Shown here: positions 14,232 through 24,687 of the stretch, piece after piece
Numbering within the stretch: position 1 is the first letter of the stretch
Layout of the letters: each line of letters opens with the position of its first letter
DNA from: Procambarus clarkii
Taxonomy: Eukaryota > Arthropoda > Malacostraca > Decapoda > Cambaridae
NCBI RefSeq assembly: GCF_040958095.1
Contig: NC_091180.1
Coordinates: 557,139 to 621,138, forward strand
DNA: 64,000 nucleotides
Direction: 5' to 3'
Position numbers and translations under genes: made by a program
The notes under the pieces: model-generated
Databases searched by the model: none
Seen by the model: only the letters and a program-made list of their open reading frames with translations
Told to the model about the DNA's origin: nothing

Positions 14232-14236
14232 ACCAC
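14232..14236. repeat. Target-site duplication of BEL-1, left copy (ACCAC)
   Basis: ACCAC immediately precedes the left LTR end TGTGGGAC and is repeated at 24683-24687, immediately after the right LTR end CCAACA. A five-base duplication fits BEL/Pao integration. The sequence is part of the 18-bp unit, so by itself it could match by chance; the empty site near 31457 supports it. Confidence 0.85.
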
Positions 14237-15857
14237 TGTGGGACATTTGGGGCTTGAATCTAATTATTTAAATATTAATGTAGTAAATTAAATTACGAAG
14301 GACCACCCGCTTTTATAGTAAAGAGGGAAACTGAGAAATTATGATCATTTGATAATTCCTAGATGAACCAGTAACTATGGAAAAAATACTAGAGAATATG
14401 ATCATAGAAATAAATAATGGGCTGTATAATTAAATGAATCAAACCTCAAACACCTACATTGGGGGGTTATTACTGGAACTCAGTACGTCCAGGAATTAGT
14501 GTGGTTCGTTCACTAATCCAAAATATAATAATCTAATCCTATGAATAATTGTGAAATCATTGTCATTATCATTATTGAGAACATAGATTATGAATATAAT
14601 AATAGTAATCATAATAAACACATGTCAATCCAAGAAACAGAGTTCGGCATGTAAATAATTCCAGATAATATTAGAGGAATACAAAAGCATCTTAGCTTAA
14701 TGACGATTCCTTAAAGTAAGTCACGACGCTCCCTCTGATTCTCCTGGGCTCGGCTGGATGACGAGTGGGATTGATTAACATGGGAGAGGGCAGCTAGGAG
14801 AATTCTTCTCACAGGCTGCAAAATGAATATTTACAGTAGCAACTAATTAGACTACTGGATTTCTATATCCAATAAATTACTATTAATAATGGTTAAGAGA
14901 TAATGACCTGTGCTTTGGTGTTGGTATACGTCGTCACGACAAACTACCCAGCTATAATTCTACACTCTATCAGATGCATCAAATAAGGATAAGATACTTA
15001 GCTAATATGGGCACTGTGTAAGTTTTAAGTTTGCCGAAATTCGCGTCCCAGGCTCTGGCTTCGCCTATCCTGGATAATGACGCGCTTCACTGGCCGGTCA
15101 CATGGAGGCACAAAGAACCAGATTTGATAGGTTCCTTGTATGACACTGACACCAGGCGAAGATATTGTCTGCAAGGCTCTTCACGCCTCACAGTGGCGAC
15201 TTTCTTCGGGAGAATGAATAGCGTTTACCCGGTTGGATGGGTAATGGCGTCTCCTCGTGAGCACTACGTGAGCAGGTCCGCTCGGGAGCGTGTCAACACG
15301 TGCACTCTGGCGTCTCCTCCGCTCCGCCTCGCGTCCCGCATTTGTTACTCAAATTATTTTATTGTGAATATTATCATTTCTCACAGTTGTGATTGAAACG
15401 TACGGGTTAGGACGAGTTTATTATTTGGAAGAGTTAAATATTATTATTTGCCAGCTCTATGATAGGAAACGTACAATGGAGAAGAATTAATATCTCTCCA
15501 GGGCATTCACACGTGACGTTAATTTTATTACTAGATAACTGTTATGACTTTAACGCTCTATTCGGCTTTAATTGGAGGTCAATTTATCTGTAATTAATTA
15601 TCACACAGAACGCCGTTGTTTATAGAGAATCGAATTCAATTCTCAAGCACATTGGATATAAATGTGTTTATTACAATGAAATCTGACGCAATACTGGCGT
15701 CGGGTGACGTGAGAATTCTAGCCTATTGTACAGATGAAATTATTAGTACATGTGAATTCTACTTTGTGTTAATTTTACTTACTACAATGATTAGTAGAAT
15801 TAGTAATAATTAATGAGAATACAACAGAGTTGTATTCGGTGTTGGAAATTTCCAACA
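14237..15857 (-). repeat. BEL-1 3' LTR (left)
   Basis: A 1,621-bp direct repeat of 22841-24682. On the element's coding strand it starts with the perfect palindrome TGTTGGAAATTTCCAACA and ends CCCACA. It lacks the 219-bp internal duplication found in its partner. A conserved motif at 15682-15712 (TCTGACGC...TGACGTGA) has counterparts in BEL-2. Confidence 0.93.
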
Positions 15858-16210
15858 TAACTCCGGGGGGAGGATTCTAGGGTCGTAGAGTACTGTGGAG
15901 TACTGACCTATCCCGAAGTTGAGATTAACATTAGTATGTTAGTAGGTTAATATGTTAGTATGTTAGTACACACATAACGAACGTCCCGTATTTATCGAGG
16001 ACTTACAAGAACTCAAGTCTTGCTGTTTACATGTCAAATGAAACATGTTATTTATAGCCTACACAATAATTAAAGATTTTAAATCACACAATTTAAACAA
16101 CAGAATCCACTACGATGGGAATGTCCTGGGTCATAGTGACTTGTAATGGTTTGTTACTCGACATCCCACCGTAGTATCATCATAGTTATCTAAATGGGAT
16201 GTGAAAGGAA
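15858..16210 (-). other. BEL-1 3' non-coding region with C-rich tract
   Basis: It lies between the pol stop and the 3' LTR. A polypurine tract is expected just upstream of the 3' LTR on the coding strand. Instead the coding strand reads CCTCCCCCCGGAGTTA next to TGTTGG, so the purine run (G6AGG at 15865-15873) is on the opposite strand. Nothing else is recognised. Confidence 0.6.
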
Positions 16211-19200
16211 TTACTCTTGTTCAGAGTTGTAATAGGCTTGCAAATTCCGCCTACATTGTTGAGCAGCAGCTCTAGTGGGGTGGTTGCTTGGAGGATCAGA
16301 ATTATTGCCCTCGGAAATTACTGGGGAAACTGGATCTGGCTGATATTCTTGCTCAGTCAATTCAAGGGGAACCAGCTTCTCTAAAGTTTTTAGAGTAGTG
16401 TTGCCTCGGCATAAAACTTTAACTACTCTCAGGACACCTTGATGATCTGGATGAATGGCAACAATTTTGCCTATGGGCCACTCTGACCATGGTCCATCAC
16501 TGTCGACTAGTACTAGGTCCCCTGGTTTTAATTGCACTTTATTGTAAGGACTCGAAGCTCCGTAGTGGTACTCTCGTAGAGCTGTGAGGTACTCTCGAGT
16601 CCACACCTCATTCCACCTGTTAATAACTCTGGAGAGATGCTGGTAGCTTTCCACCAAGTCTCCTCTGGTCACATGTGACGGGTCTACAGGGTCCTCTTCG
16701 GCTAAAGGGATGAGAGGGCTCAGTAGACCTCCATGGATCAAGTGTGAGGGGCTCAGAGGTTCTCTCTGTGTGAAATCATCAGACAGGTAGGTTATTGGGC
16801 GGTTATTGACTCGCGCCTCGATTTCCACAACAATAGTTTGGAGTTCTGAGTAACTGACCTTTTGTCGGTGTAAAGTTTTCCTTAGACACTTCTTGACTGT
16901 GCCTACCATTCGCTCATAGAACCCACCTTGCCAAGGGGCTCTCGGTGCTATGAATTTCCAGTGACATTGTCGTCTCTGTAGGACTGACTGAACTTCTGGG
17001 TGGTTCCAGACTTCTCGCAAACAACTTTCTCCTGCCACAAAATTGGAACCATTGTCCGATATCATTAATTTGGGACACGGTCGGCGGGCAGCAAATTTGC
17101 GGAAAGCTTGGATGAAGGCTTCAGCACACATGTCTGGAGTGACTTCTAAATGTACGCCTCTGGTTGTAGCACACGTAAAGAGACAAATGTACGCTTTCAC
17201 TGGTATATTATCTGGGTTACCAGTGAGAAGTAAGGCTCCTGTGTAATCAACACCAGTGGTTTCGAAAGGACGAAGATGAACCACTCTCTCTTCTGGGAGT
17301 GGTGGAGGTCCTGGGTAAGGACATGTGTCGTATCTCTTACAGATTACACAAGATTTAATAATTGACTTAACTGTCTGACGACCTTGAGGAAGCCAGTACT
17401 TTTGTCTAAGGTCGGTGAGAGTATCTAAAACTCCACCATGTAAGGTACCATATTGATGGTGATGTAAGACAAGAAGTTTAGTGATGATGTGGTGACGAGG
17501 TAGAAGAATTGGATTCTTTGTGTCCAAGTCAATTTTTGCATGAAGCAAACGTCCTCCACATCGTAGTATGTTATGAGTGTTGACATCATACCAGATACGT
17601 AGAGACTTAGTTAATTTATCTGGAAGATTTTGATATTCGCTTCCATATGTCTCTTGTTGTGCACGTTTGATCCAGTAGAGGATAGGATTGGGAAACTTAT
17701 GTCGAATTCCTACCTTAGCAAGAAAATCAAACACATGTGCAGTCACTCGTAATAATTTGCTTAAGTTAGAATAATGGTGAGGATCAATGGCTAATATTCG
17801 TTGAGGTTCTGGTTCTTTCATGGGAGTGGTGATATTGGTCACTATGACTTGTGGCTTTTGTTTGGGCCACTGACCACCAACAAGCCATGAAGGTCCATTG
17901 AACCACAGCGAAGACTTGACAAGTTGTTTTAATGTTAACCCTCGAGATAAATAATCTGCAGGATTGTCCTTGGTAGGAACATGTCTAAATTTATATCCAG
18001 CAGATAAATCATGAATCTCCCTGACGCGATTACTGACGTAGGGAGTTTTGTTGTTATTGTTTCTTACCCATTGTAAGACTGCCTCGTTGTCTGACCACAC
18101 TACAATCTCACCAAAGTGGATATTATTGAGTGTCTTTGCCAGGCAATGAGCCAATCTTACTCCCACCAGCAATGCAGTTAACTCCATCTGAGGTAAAGAT
18201 CTCTTCTTAATGGGAGCAACTCTTGCTTTAGATGTGAGCAAAATTGATTGTGCACTATTAACTAAATAGGCTACTGCGCCATATGCTTTGCCAGAGGCAT
18301 CGCAGAAAACGTGCAAATTGGTGGGTAAGTTTGGTCCTGAAGCATTACGAGGAAATTTCAAAACATCTAACTGATTAAAATCCGTTGAGAGTATTTGCCA
18401 TTTAGCTTGTAACTCACTTGATAACGGATCATCCCATCCCATATGTTGTTGCCAGCACTCCTGCATTAGGAGTTTGCCCCTTATTAATATAGGACTAAGT
18501 AGGCCTAAAGGGTCAAATGGTTGACTGACAAACGAGAGCAGTGTTCTCATGGTAAGGGTTGAATTATCAGTTTGTACTGACTTGACATTCATCTCGTCAG
18601 TACGGGTGTTCCATTCCACGCCTAGAACCTTTAATTGACTGGGTACCTGATAATCGGGAAATTCTTTCTCGATTACCTAGTTAAGCAGTTTATTATTTGA
18701 GGCCCATGACTGTAGTGGCATATTGGCTCCTAATAGTTCACGGTTAGCCTCATGGTAGATTTCTACCAGATCAGCTTGATCATTAGTTGTCCCCTGGAAA
18801 TTGTCGACATACAAGTTGTCGCTAATGTCTGCCTTATAGGGGCTGTTTGATTTCCTCAAATGTGTGTCTAATGTTGCTTGCAAAAGAAACGGTGAGGACG
18901 TAGCTCCAAATAACACTGAGGCAAAACGATAGGTGATTACTTCACTGTTAGGATCCAGTGGATCCTTAACCCAAAGGAATTTTGTGTAGTTACGATCTTC
19001 CTCCTGTAACCCTACTCGGAGAAAGGCTTTGCTGATATCAGCTGTATAGGCAAAAATGCCTGTGCGAAATCGTAACAGCACATCATGTAGCCTTTGTGTT
19101 AGGCTAGGTCCCGTTTGGAGACATTCATTTAAAGACACACTGCTTGGCTTTACTTTAGCACTGCAGTTAAAGACAATACGAATAGGTGTTGTCAATGAGT

Positions 19201-19609
19201 CTTTCACCACGGCGTGATGAGGTAAATAATGACCTGTTTTTCGGTCATCGTGTTCAACAACTTCAATGAATTTACTGTTAAGTTGTTGTTGGATAAGTTG
19301 ATGATACATGTTCAGTTTGTCTGGCTGCTTCTGTAGTCGTGTTAATTATGACTGCAATTGTGAGGCTGCCATAAAATAATTAACTGGAAGTTGTGGATGA
19401 TCCAACTTCCATGGGAGTCTTACCCAGTACTGTTTATTTGAATAGACAACTGTATCCAGGTATTGCTGGTAAGTCCACGTATCATCCGGACTTGGTTGTT
19501 CAGGGATAATGCCTAAAGTGTCTAAATCCCACAAACGATGTATTGGTGGGTCAGATTCAATGTCCTCAGATATTTCCCTGAAACGTAATGGTGACTGTTC
19601 CAAGCCTAG
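16211..19609 (-). pseudogene. pol: BEL-1 pol (RT, RNase H, integrase), two nonsense codons
   Basis: This encodes the reverse transcriptase, RNase H and integrase part of the polyprotein that copies element RNA and inserts the DNA. It follows the gag-protease part in the same frame after a UGA at 19610-19612. RT carries YVDN at 18800-18811, where YVDD is usual. RNase H follows with FCDAS, QMELTA, SDNEA and NPADYLSRG. Integrase has an HHCC zinc finger (HHH...CVICKR) and the triad motifs GVDYTG, ISDNGSNF and FYERMVG. The frame is closed by TAA at 19346-19348 and TAG at 18677-18679, each aligning to a CAA/CAG glutamine codon in BEL-2. The last 802 codons, covering RNase H and integrase, are open. 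Not expected to make functional RT. Confidence 0.92.
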
Positions 19610-19615
19610 TCACGC
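19604..19615 (-). promoter_or_regulatory. In-frame UGA between protease and RT, candidate readthrough site (BEL-1)
   Basis: On the coding strand the junction reads GCG-TGA-CTA-GGC. The codons before and after are in one frame, with no shift. UGA followed by CUA is a known strong readthrough context in viral RNAs. The same bases occur at the same place in BEL-2. Readthrough itself is inferred. Confidence 0.6.
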
Positions 19616-20591
19616 CACGATTATGTCATTGGATTGTTGGTTTGTGGACGCTGGACCTTGTCTGAAAAGCACCGGTCCCGTAAGCAATTTGCCTCCTGCG
19701 GACGACAACAAATTCATTCCATGTTGCCTAGTGCATCCAGTTATAAACTTGTAATAGTGATCCGCGCCTATAAGTATTCCAACATCTGTGAGGCAGTCAG
19801 AATTTATTTTATAATCTGCTAGCCTCATGCGGTTTCGTTTAAGATGTCTCGCAGTGCGAGCTAACCCTGTGACCTGCAGGTCTGTAGGAAGTTTATCCAC
19901 TACTACCGCTTGTATTGGACTAGTAGAAGATCCGAGTCTTACTAATACTTTAACTACCTTGTAGTCACGAGGTCCACTATTTGACAAGAAACCAGAAATA
20001 TTTAACCTCACATTTTTGGCAGGTTTTAAATTTAACTCATCTACCAACTGTTGTGTAATGAAGGTTTTCTGTGAACCTTGGTCAAAAAGACCTCTAGTGT
20101 TAATTCTAGATCTTCGGTTTATTAGTTTAAGTTGAGCTGTAGGCAGAGTAGTATTATTGCCTGACTCAGTAGCAAGTACATTTACTTCTTGATGCACTTT
20201 GCAATATTGCACTGCGGTAGAATTCGTAGAATTCTCCCCAGTGGTCATGGTTGGTGTAGAAGATTTTCTACATAAGGCGTAGTGGTGTACACCTTGGTTG
20301 CATCTGTTGCAGGGACGTAGCTGCACTACTCATTTTTTGGGATCATGAGAGCCCATGCACCTGGTGCACTTACGTATTTCTTGTAACCTTTTAATCCTAG
20401 CATTATGAGTAGGATAAACAGAGCATTGGTATGCGGTATGCCCTTGATTGCAGAGCAGACACCTTCTCTGGTTAATAGACTTGGTCTCTTTAGTAGACAA
20501 GTCATTGGTTATCTCAGAAGGCGACACCGAATATGTACCTACATTTCCACTTCTTTTTCCAGCGGATGGAGTAGTTCTTGATGTAAATTTA

Positions 20592-21026
20592 TTACTTATT
20601 TAAAGTCTGTTTAGGTTTGATTGAAGTGTCAACTTGAGCTGAGTTACGATGGGAGTTAGTAGAGGAGTTTGAAACTTTCTCCCCGTCTTGATTGGCTCTT
20701 TGTCTCTCGACTAAGGTATGTAGACCTTCTGTGATCTCTTTCAAAGTCAAAAAGGTCGTATTGTATATAGTACACAACTTATCTAAAGTTTCTCTTGGCA
20801 ATTTTCGCTTAACAACTACTTTAGTCATCCATTCGGCTGACTGAACTTGGACTTTAAGGCTTAAGGCCTTGAGTAAAGACTCTAACTCTAGTCTGAAATT
20901 TTGGAGAGACTCTGCGGAATTATTAGCAGAGGGTAAATCTAGCAATTTTTGAACTACGACAGTAATAGTTCTCTCCTTGTTATCGTAGTTGGTTTTGAGT
21001 AATTGAACAGCTGATGTGTACCCATC
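20592..21026 (-). pseudogene. BEL-1 central gag segment, divergent lineage
   Basis: An open stretch between the MITE and the frameshift. It aligns with residues about 210-338 of BEL-2 Gag through shared landmarks (LLK.NY, LLDL, ESLQ.FRLE.ESL.KAL, RKLPR, FLTL..I.EGL). Many other positions differ, in contrast with the flanks. The predicted alpha-helical character fits a capsid domain. It belongs to the broken gag above and is listed separately because of its distinct divergence. Confidence 0.75.
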
Positions 21027-21397
21027 CAACCCGTTCTCGCAAATTTAATAAGTCAATATTGACTTATTAAATATGTGCATAGGTGACATACTTAACATAA
21101 TAGATACCCTTAAAAAGATTCATAGAAAACACCGACCTTACCTAACCTTGTTAGTATCTTAAGATAAGCATCTTATTGCTTCGTAATTACAATTATTACT
21201 TAACCTATACCTATTATAGGTTAGGTAATAATTGTAATTACGAAGCAATAAGATGCTTATCTTAAGATACTAACAAGGTTAGGTAAGGTCGGTGTTTTCT
21301 ATGAATCTTTTTAAGGGTATCTATTATGTTAAGTATGTCACCTATGCACATATTTAATAAGTCAATATTGACTTTACGAATTTGCGAGAACGGGTTG
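21027..21397. mobile_element. 371-bp foldback MITE inserted in BEL-1 gag
   Basis: A near-perfect palindrome centred near 21212. The terminal inverted repeats are CAACCCGTTCTCGCAAATT at 21027 and its reverse complement ending at 21397. The 7-bp direct repeat ACCCATC flanks it (21020-21026 and 21398-21404). The arms carry CCTAA-type words and a small internal palindrome GTCAATATTGAC near each end. There is no coding capacity. It is absent from the equivalent place in BEL-2. The structure and duplication identify a non-autonomous DNA transposon; the superfamily is unknown to me. Confidence 0.92.
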
Positions 21398-22022
21398 ACC
21401 CATCACTGGTCAGTGTTATATTGGAGATTACTTTCAAGGCTTCATTTCTTAACAAGCCTTGTAGATAAGTGAATTTGGTGGTTTGAGGAACGTTAGCTTT
21501 AGAGTCTACCGCATCTACGAATTTACTCCAGAAATCGTCCCAACTTTCTGTATCTAATCCTGAAAATGTAGGCAAGTCTAAAGTAGGTAGACGGACCTCT
21601 GGTAGTTGGTTACTGAAGTGAGACCCTGTGTTACTGGTATTGGATCCAGATCGTCTGGCTAATGTAGACAGCCTGTCAATTATATCTTGAGTCTCCTCTT
21701 CATACTGGGAGATGTCGTCTACAATTTGACTTACTTCCTCAGGATCGGTTTCTACAGTATTTAGTAGATCAAGATAAGATTTACCTGCAGATCTGACTTG
21801 ATCAAATTTCAGATCAGCTACTCTAACTGATGTCTCTAAGTGATAAGAGTCAATGGGAGTATCTTTAGTTAAGTTCTCAGCTTTATTAATTAATCTGGTC
21901 AGATGACCTTTAAGGCCAATGTAGGTTCTCCTCAATTGCTCTGGAGTAGCCATGTTGGGTTTAGGTTCAAACTTCACGGTGTTAGTATATGTATTACTAA
22001 TGAAGCTTGGGTACTTGTTCAT

Positions 22023-22519
22023 TAGTAGACAAGTAACATTAAATGTAGCCTAATTTAAGGTGGCTATTTATATTTTACCTCACTTGAGGTTAAATATACC
22101 TACCTACCTAACAACAAATAGCTAGATATTTTGTGCACTGTCTGAACTTCACCACTAGTTCTCGTCCGGTTAGCTCATCTATATCACCATCAGAGTTAAT
22201 GGAGGTTATCCAGCAATACACAAAATAGATACACAAAATAATGCATACAAGAGAAATATTATGGAGACACTCCAATCAGAGTTATCTCAAAGTTTAATCC
22301 CACCCTGTTTAGGGTCAGCACAAATAGTATAATACATACACTACTGACTAGCTTAGGACTAGTCGTGATAATTCCTAACTAAGAACTATAAAGTTATTTA
22401 GTCTGGGCTTGTACCAAATTCAGCACAATCTCAGCCTAAATTCTACCTAATAACATTGGTAAAGATTATTGTGGTGCAGTAAGGTGAATATAGTTGTGCT
22501 GTATTTTTTTGTTTTGTTT
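22023..22519 (-). other. BEL-1 leader between SGNH remnant and gag
   Basis: Non-coding 5' region of the element, clearly homologous to 45350-45888 in BEL-2. It has no open frame of note. It probably forms RNA leader sequence (packaging or translation start), but no element could be assigned. Confidence 0.5.
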
Positions 22520-22735
22520 TTATAAGAGTGCATTTGTACACACAGGTGAAGACATATAAAGGTTATGAGCTGTTGCTCCTGGTGATCTAAAGATTCTCAC
22601 CTCTGTGTGAGGTATAGGTCTAAGTGTTGTGGGTAATTGACTATGACCCACTAAAGCTACCTTATACATGAGATGAAAGTAGCAATATGTTAGTGTGATC
22701 CAGACTAACTGATGTGTTACACTGTTAATTGACAC
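22520..22735 (-). pseudogene. Truncated SGNH-hydrolase-like ORF of BEL-1
   Basis: The first 38 or so residues match the start of the BEL-2 SGNH ORF, including the block-I G-H-S. The reading then jumps into downstream leader sequence. Shared words GAGTG...ACACACAGGTGA and TGTGAGGTATAGG are 80 bp apart here and 520 bp apart in BEL-2, so 440 bp holding the G-x-N-D and D-x-x-H blocks are deleted. The frame is also open 23 codons upstream of the BEL-2-type ATG. BEL-2 has a stop (TAG) there, so the downstream ATG is the likelier ancestral start. Confidence 0.75.
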
Positions 22736-22820
22736 AAAAAATTAAATAGTTAGTCTAGCTTATGTCACACAAGGATTAGTTATTAATGATTAATATTTGT
22801 AATTATAAATTTAATGCCTA

Positions 22821-22837
22821 TCCGGTTCGAAGGACCA
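22821..22837 (-). promoter_or_regulatory. Primer-binding site of BEL-1, tRNA-Tyr type
   Basis: The coding strand reads TGGTCCTTCGAACCGGA, three bases downstream of the 5' LTR. It is complementary to the 3' end of eukaryotic tRNA-Tyr (recalled as ...TCCGGCTCGAAGGA-CCA) at 16 of 17 positions. It would prime minus-strand cDNA synthesis. The tRNA sequence is from memory and should be checked against this species. Confidence 0.7.
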
Positions 22838-22840
22838 TAA

Positions 22841-24682
22841 TGTGGGACATTTGGGGCTTGAATCTAATTATTTAAATATTGATGTAGTAAATTAAATTAC
22901 GAAGGACCACCCGCTTTTATAGTAAAGAGGGAAACTGAGAAATTATGATCATTTGATAATTCCTAGATGAACCAGTAACTATGGATAAAATACTAGAGAA
23001 TATGATCATAGAAATAAATAATGGGCTGTATAATTAAATGAATCAAACCTCAAACACCTACATTGGGGGGTTATTACTGGAACTCAGTACGTCCAGGAAT
23101 TAATGTGGTTCGTTCACTAATCCAAAATATAATAATCTAATCCTATGAATAATTGTGAAATCATTGTCATTATCATTAATGAGAACATAGATTATGAATA
23201 TAATAATAGTAATCATAATAAACACATGTCAATCCAAGAAACAGAGTTCTGCATGTAAATAATTCCAGATAATATTAGAGGAATACAAAAGAATCTTAGC
23301 TTAATGACGATTCCTTAAAGTAAGTCACGACGCTCCCTCTGATTCTCCTGGGCTCGGCTGGATGACGAGTGGGATTGATTAACATGGGAGAGGGCAGCTA
23401 GGAGAATTCTTCTCATAGGCTGCAAAATGAATATTTACAGTAGCAAATAATTAGACTACTGGATTTCTATATCCAATAAATTACTATTAATAATGGTTAA
23501 GAGATAATGACCTGTGCTTTGGTGTTGGTATACGTCGTCACGACAAACTACCCAGCTATAATTCTACACCCTATCAGATGCATCAAATAAGGATAAGATA
23601 CTTAGCTAATATGGGCACTGAGTAAGTTTTAAGTTTGCCGAAATTCGCGTCCCAGGCTCTGGCTTCGCGTATCCTGGATAATGACGTGCTTCACTGGCCG
23701 GTCACGTGGAGGCACAAAGAACCAGATTTGATAGGTTCCTTGTATGACACTGACACCAGGCGAAGATATTGTCTGCAAGGCTCTTCACGCCTCACAGTGG
23801 CGACTTTCTTCGGGAGAATGAAGAGCGTTTACCCGGTTGGATGGGTAATGGCGTCTCCTCGTGAGCACTACGTGAGCAGGTCCGTAGGCACAAAGAACCT
23901 GGAGGACGTGGAGGCACAAAGAACGTGGAGGCACAAAGAACCAGATTTGATAGGTTCCTTGTATGACACTGACACCAGGCGAAGATATTGTCTGCAAGGC
24001 TCTTCACGCCTCACAGTGGCGACTTTCTTCGGGAGAATGAATAGCGTTTACCCGGTTGGATAGGTAATGGCGTCTCCTCGTGAGCACTACGTGAGCAGGT
24101 CCGCTCGGGAGCGTGTCAACACGTGCACTCTGGCGTCTCCTCCGCTCCGCTTCGCGTCCCGCATTTGTTACTCAAATTATTTTATTGCGAATATTATCAT
24201 TTCTCACAGTTGTGATTGAAACGTACGGGCTAGGACGAGTTTATTATTTGGAAGAGTTAAATATTATTATTTGCCAGCTCTATGATAGGAAACGTACAAT
24301 GGAGAAGAATTAATATCTCTCCAGGGCATTCACATGTGACGTTAATTTTATTACTAGATAACTGTTATGACTTTAACGCTCTATTCGGCTTTAATTGGAG
24401 GTCAATTTATCTGTAATTAATTATCACACAGAACGCCGTTGTTTATAGAGAATCGAATTCAATTCTCAAGCACATTGGATATAAATGTGTTTATTACAAT
24501 GAAATCTGACGCAATACTGGCGTCGGGTGACGTGAGAATTCTAGCCTATTGTACAGATGAAATTATTAGTACATGTGAATTCTACTTTGTGTTAATTTTA
24601 CTTACTACAATGATTAGTAGAATTTTAGTAATAATTAATGAGAATACAACAGTGTTGTATTCGGTGTTGGAAATTTCCAACA
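22841..24682 (-). repeat. BEL-1 5' LTR (right), with 219-bp internal duplication
   Basis: An 1,842-bp LTR matching 14237-15857. The extra length is almost all a tandem duplication: GGAGGCACAAAGAACCAG starts at 23708 and again at 23927, and the following 200 bp are repeated. The join carries two further short copies of GGAGGCACAAAGAA-like sequence. It would supply the promoter for the element. Start and end are TG and CA. Confidence 0.93.
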
Positions 24683-24687
24683 ACCAC
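24683..24687. repeat. Target-site duplication of BEL-1, right copy (ACCAC)
   Basis: ACCAC follows the LTR terminus CCAACA and matches 14232-14236. The array resumes immediately in register. Confidence 0.85.

Larger units (their letters stand above)
3025..14236. repeat. Giant 18-bp minisatellite, segment 1
   Basis: Tandem units with consensus ACCACCACCAGGACTACA run from about 3025 to the BEL-1 insertion, about 11.2 kb or 620 units. Common variants change GGACTACA to GGACTACG, GGACTAAG or GGACTAGG, and CCACCAGG to CCATCAGG. Translating the consensus gives T-T-T-R-T-T, P-P-P-G-L-Q and H-H-Q-D-Y-N on plus, and C-S-P-G-G-G and V-V-L-V-V-V on minus. Only the sixth frame has a stop (TAG). Small indels move a reading from one register to another without closing it, so there is no sign of frame constraint. 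I call this non-coding satellite-like DNA. Confidence 0.93.
19610..22022 (-). pseudogene. gag: BEL-1 gag-protease, disrupted
   Basis: This is the structural (capsid, nucleocapsid) and aspartic-protease part of the polyprotein. The ATG at 22022 is in the same context as in BEL-2 (MNKYPSF start). Breaks in order are: the foldback MITE at 21027-21397 with its 7-bp duplication (378 bp, in frame but bringing stops); a frameshift with tandem TAA codons near 20580-20592; and TGA at 20330-20332 replacing a zinc-knuckle Cys. The protease part has the D-Q-G-S active site and an IGADHYY motif. The N-terminal 165 residues and the C-terminal knuckle and protease parts are about 85-90% identical to BEL-2. 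The central part (about 21535 to 20610) is only about 45% identical, suggesting a recombinant gag. Confidence 0.9.
14237..24682 (-). mobile_element. BEL-1: BEL/Pao LTR retrotransposon, degraded
   Basis: A complete 10.4-kb element on the minus strand with two LTRs (TG...CA ends), a 5-bp target duplication, a primer-binding site beside the right (5') LTR, a broken SGNH ORF, gag-protease and pol. The order protease-RT-RNase H-integrase and motifs such as CCHC knuckles and IGADHYY place it in BEL/Pao. It is not autonomous: gag carries a MITE, a frameshift and a nonsense codon, and pol has two nonsense codons. About 20 single-base differences between the LTRs (counted by eye, about 1.2%) suggest moderate age. 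It sits inside the 18-bp array. Confidence 0.95.

Noticed and set aside
3025..14236. CRISPR-like array of short repeats
   Set aside because: Units are directly adjacent with no spacers of unique sequence and the context is eukaryotic.
15031..15396. ORF of 121 codons within the BEL-1 LTR (and its partner at 23635-24063)
   Set aside because: Plus-strand frame in LTR sequence antisense to the element; its second copy is altered by the 219-bp duplication. Treated as chance.
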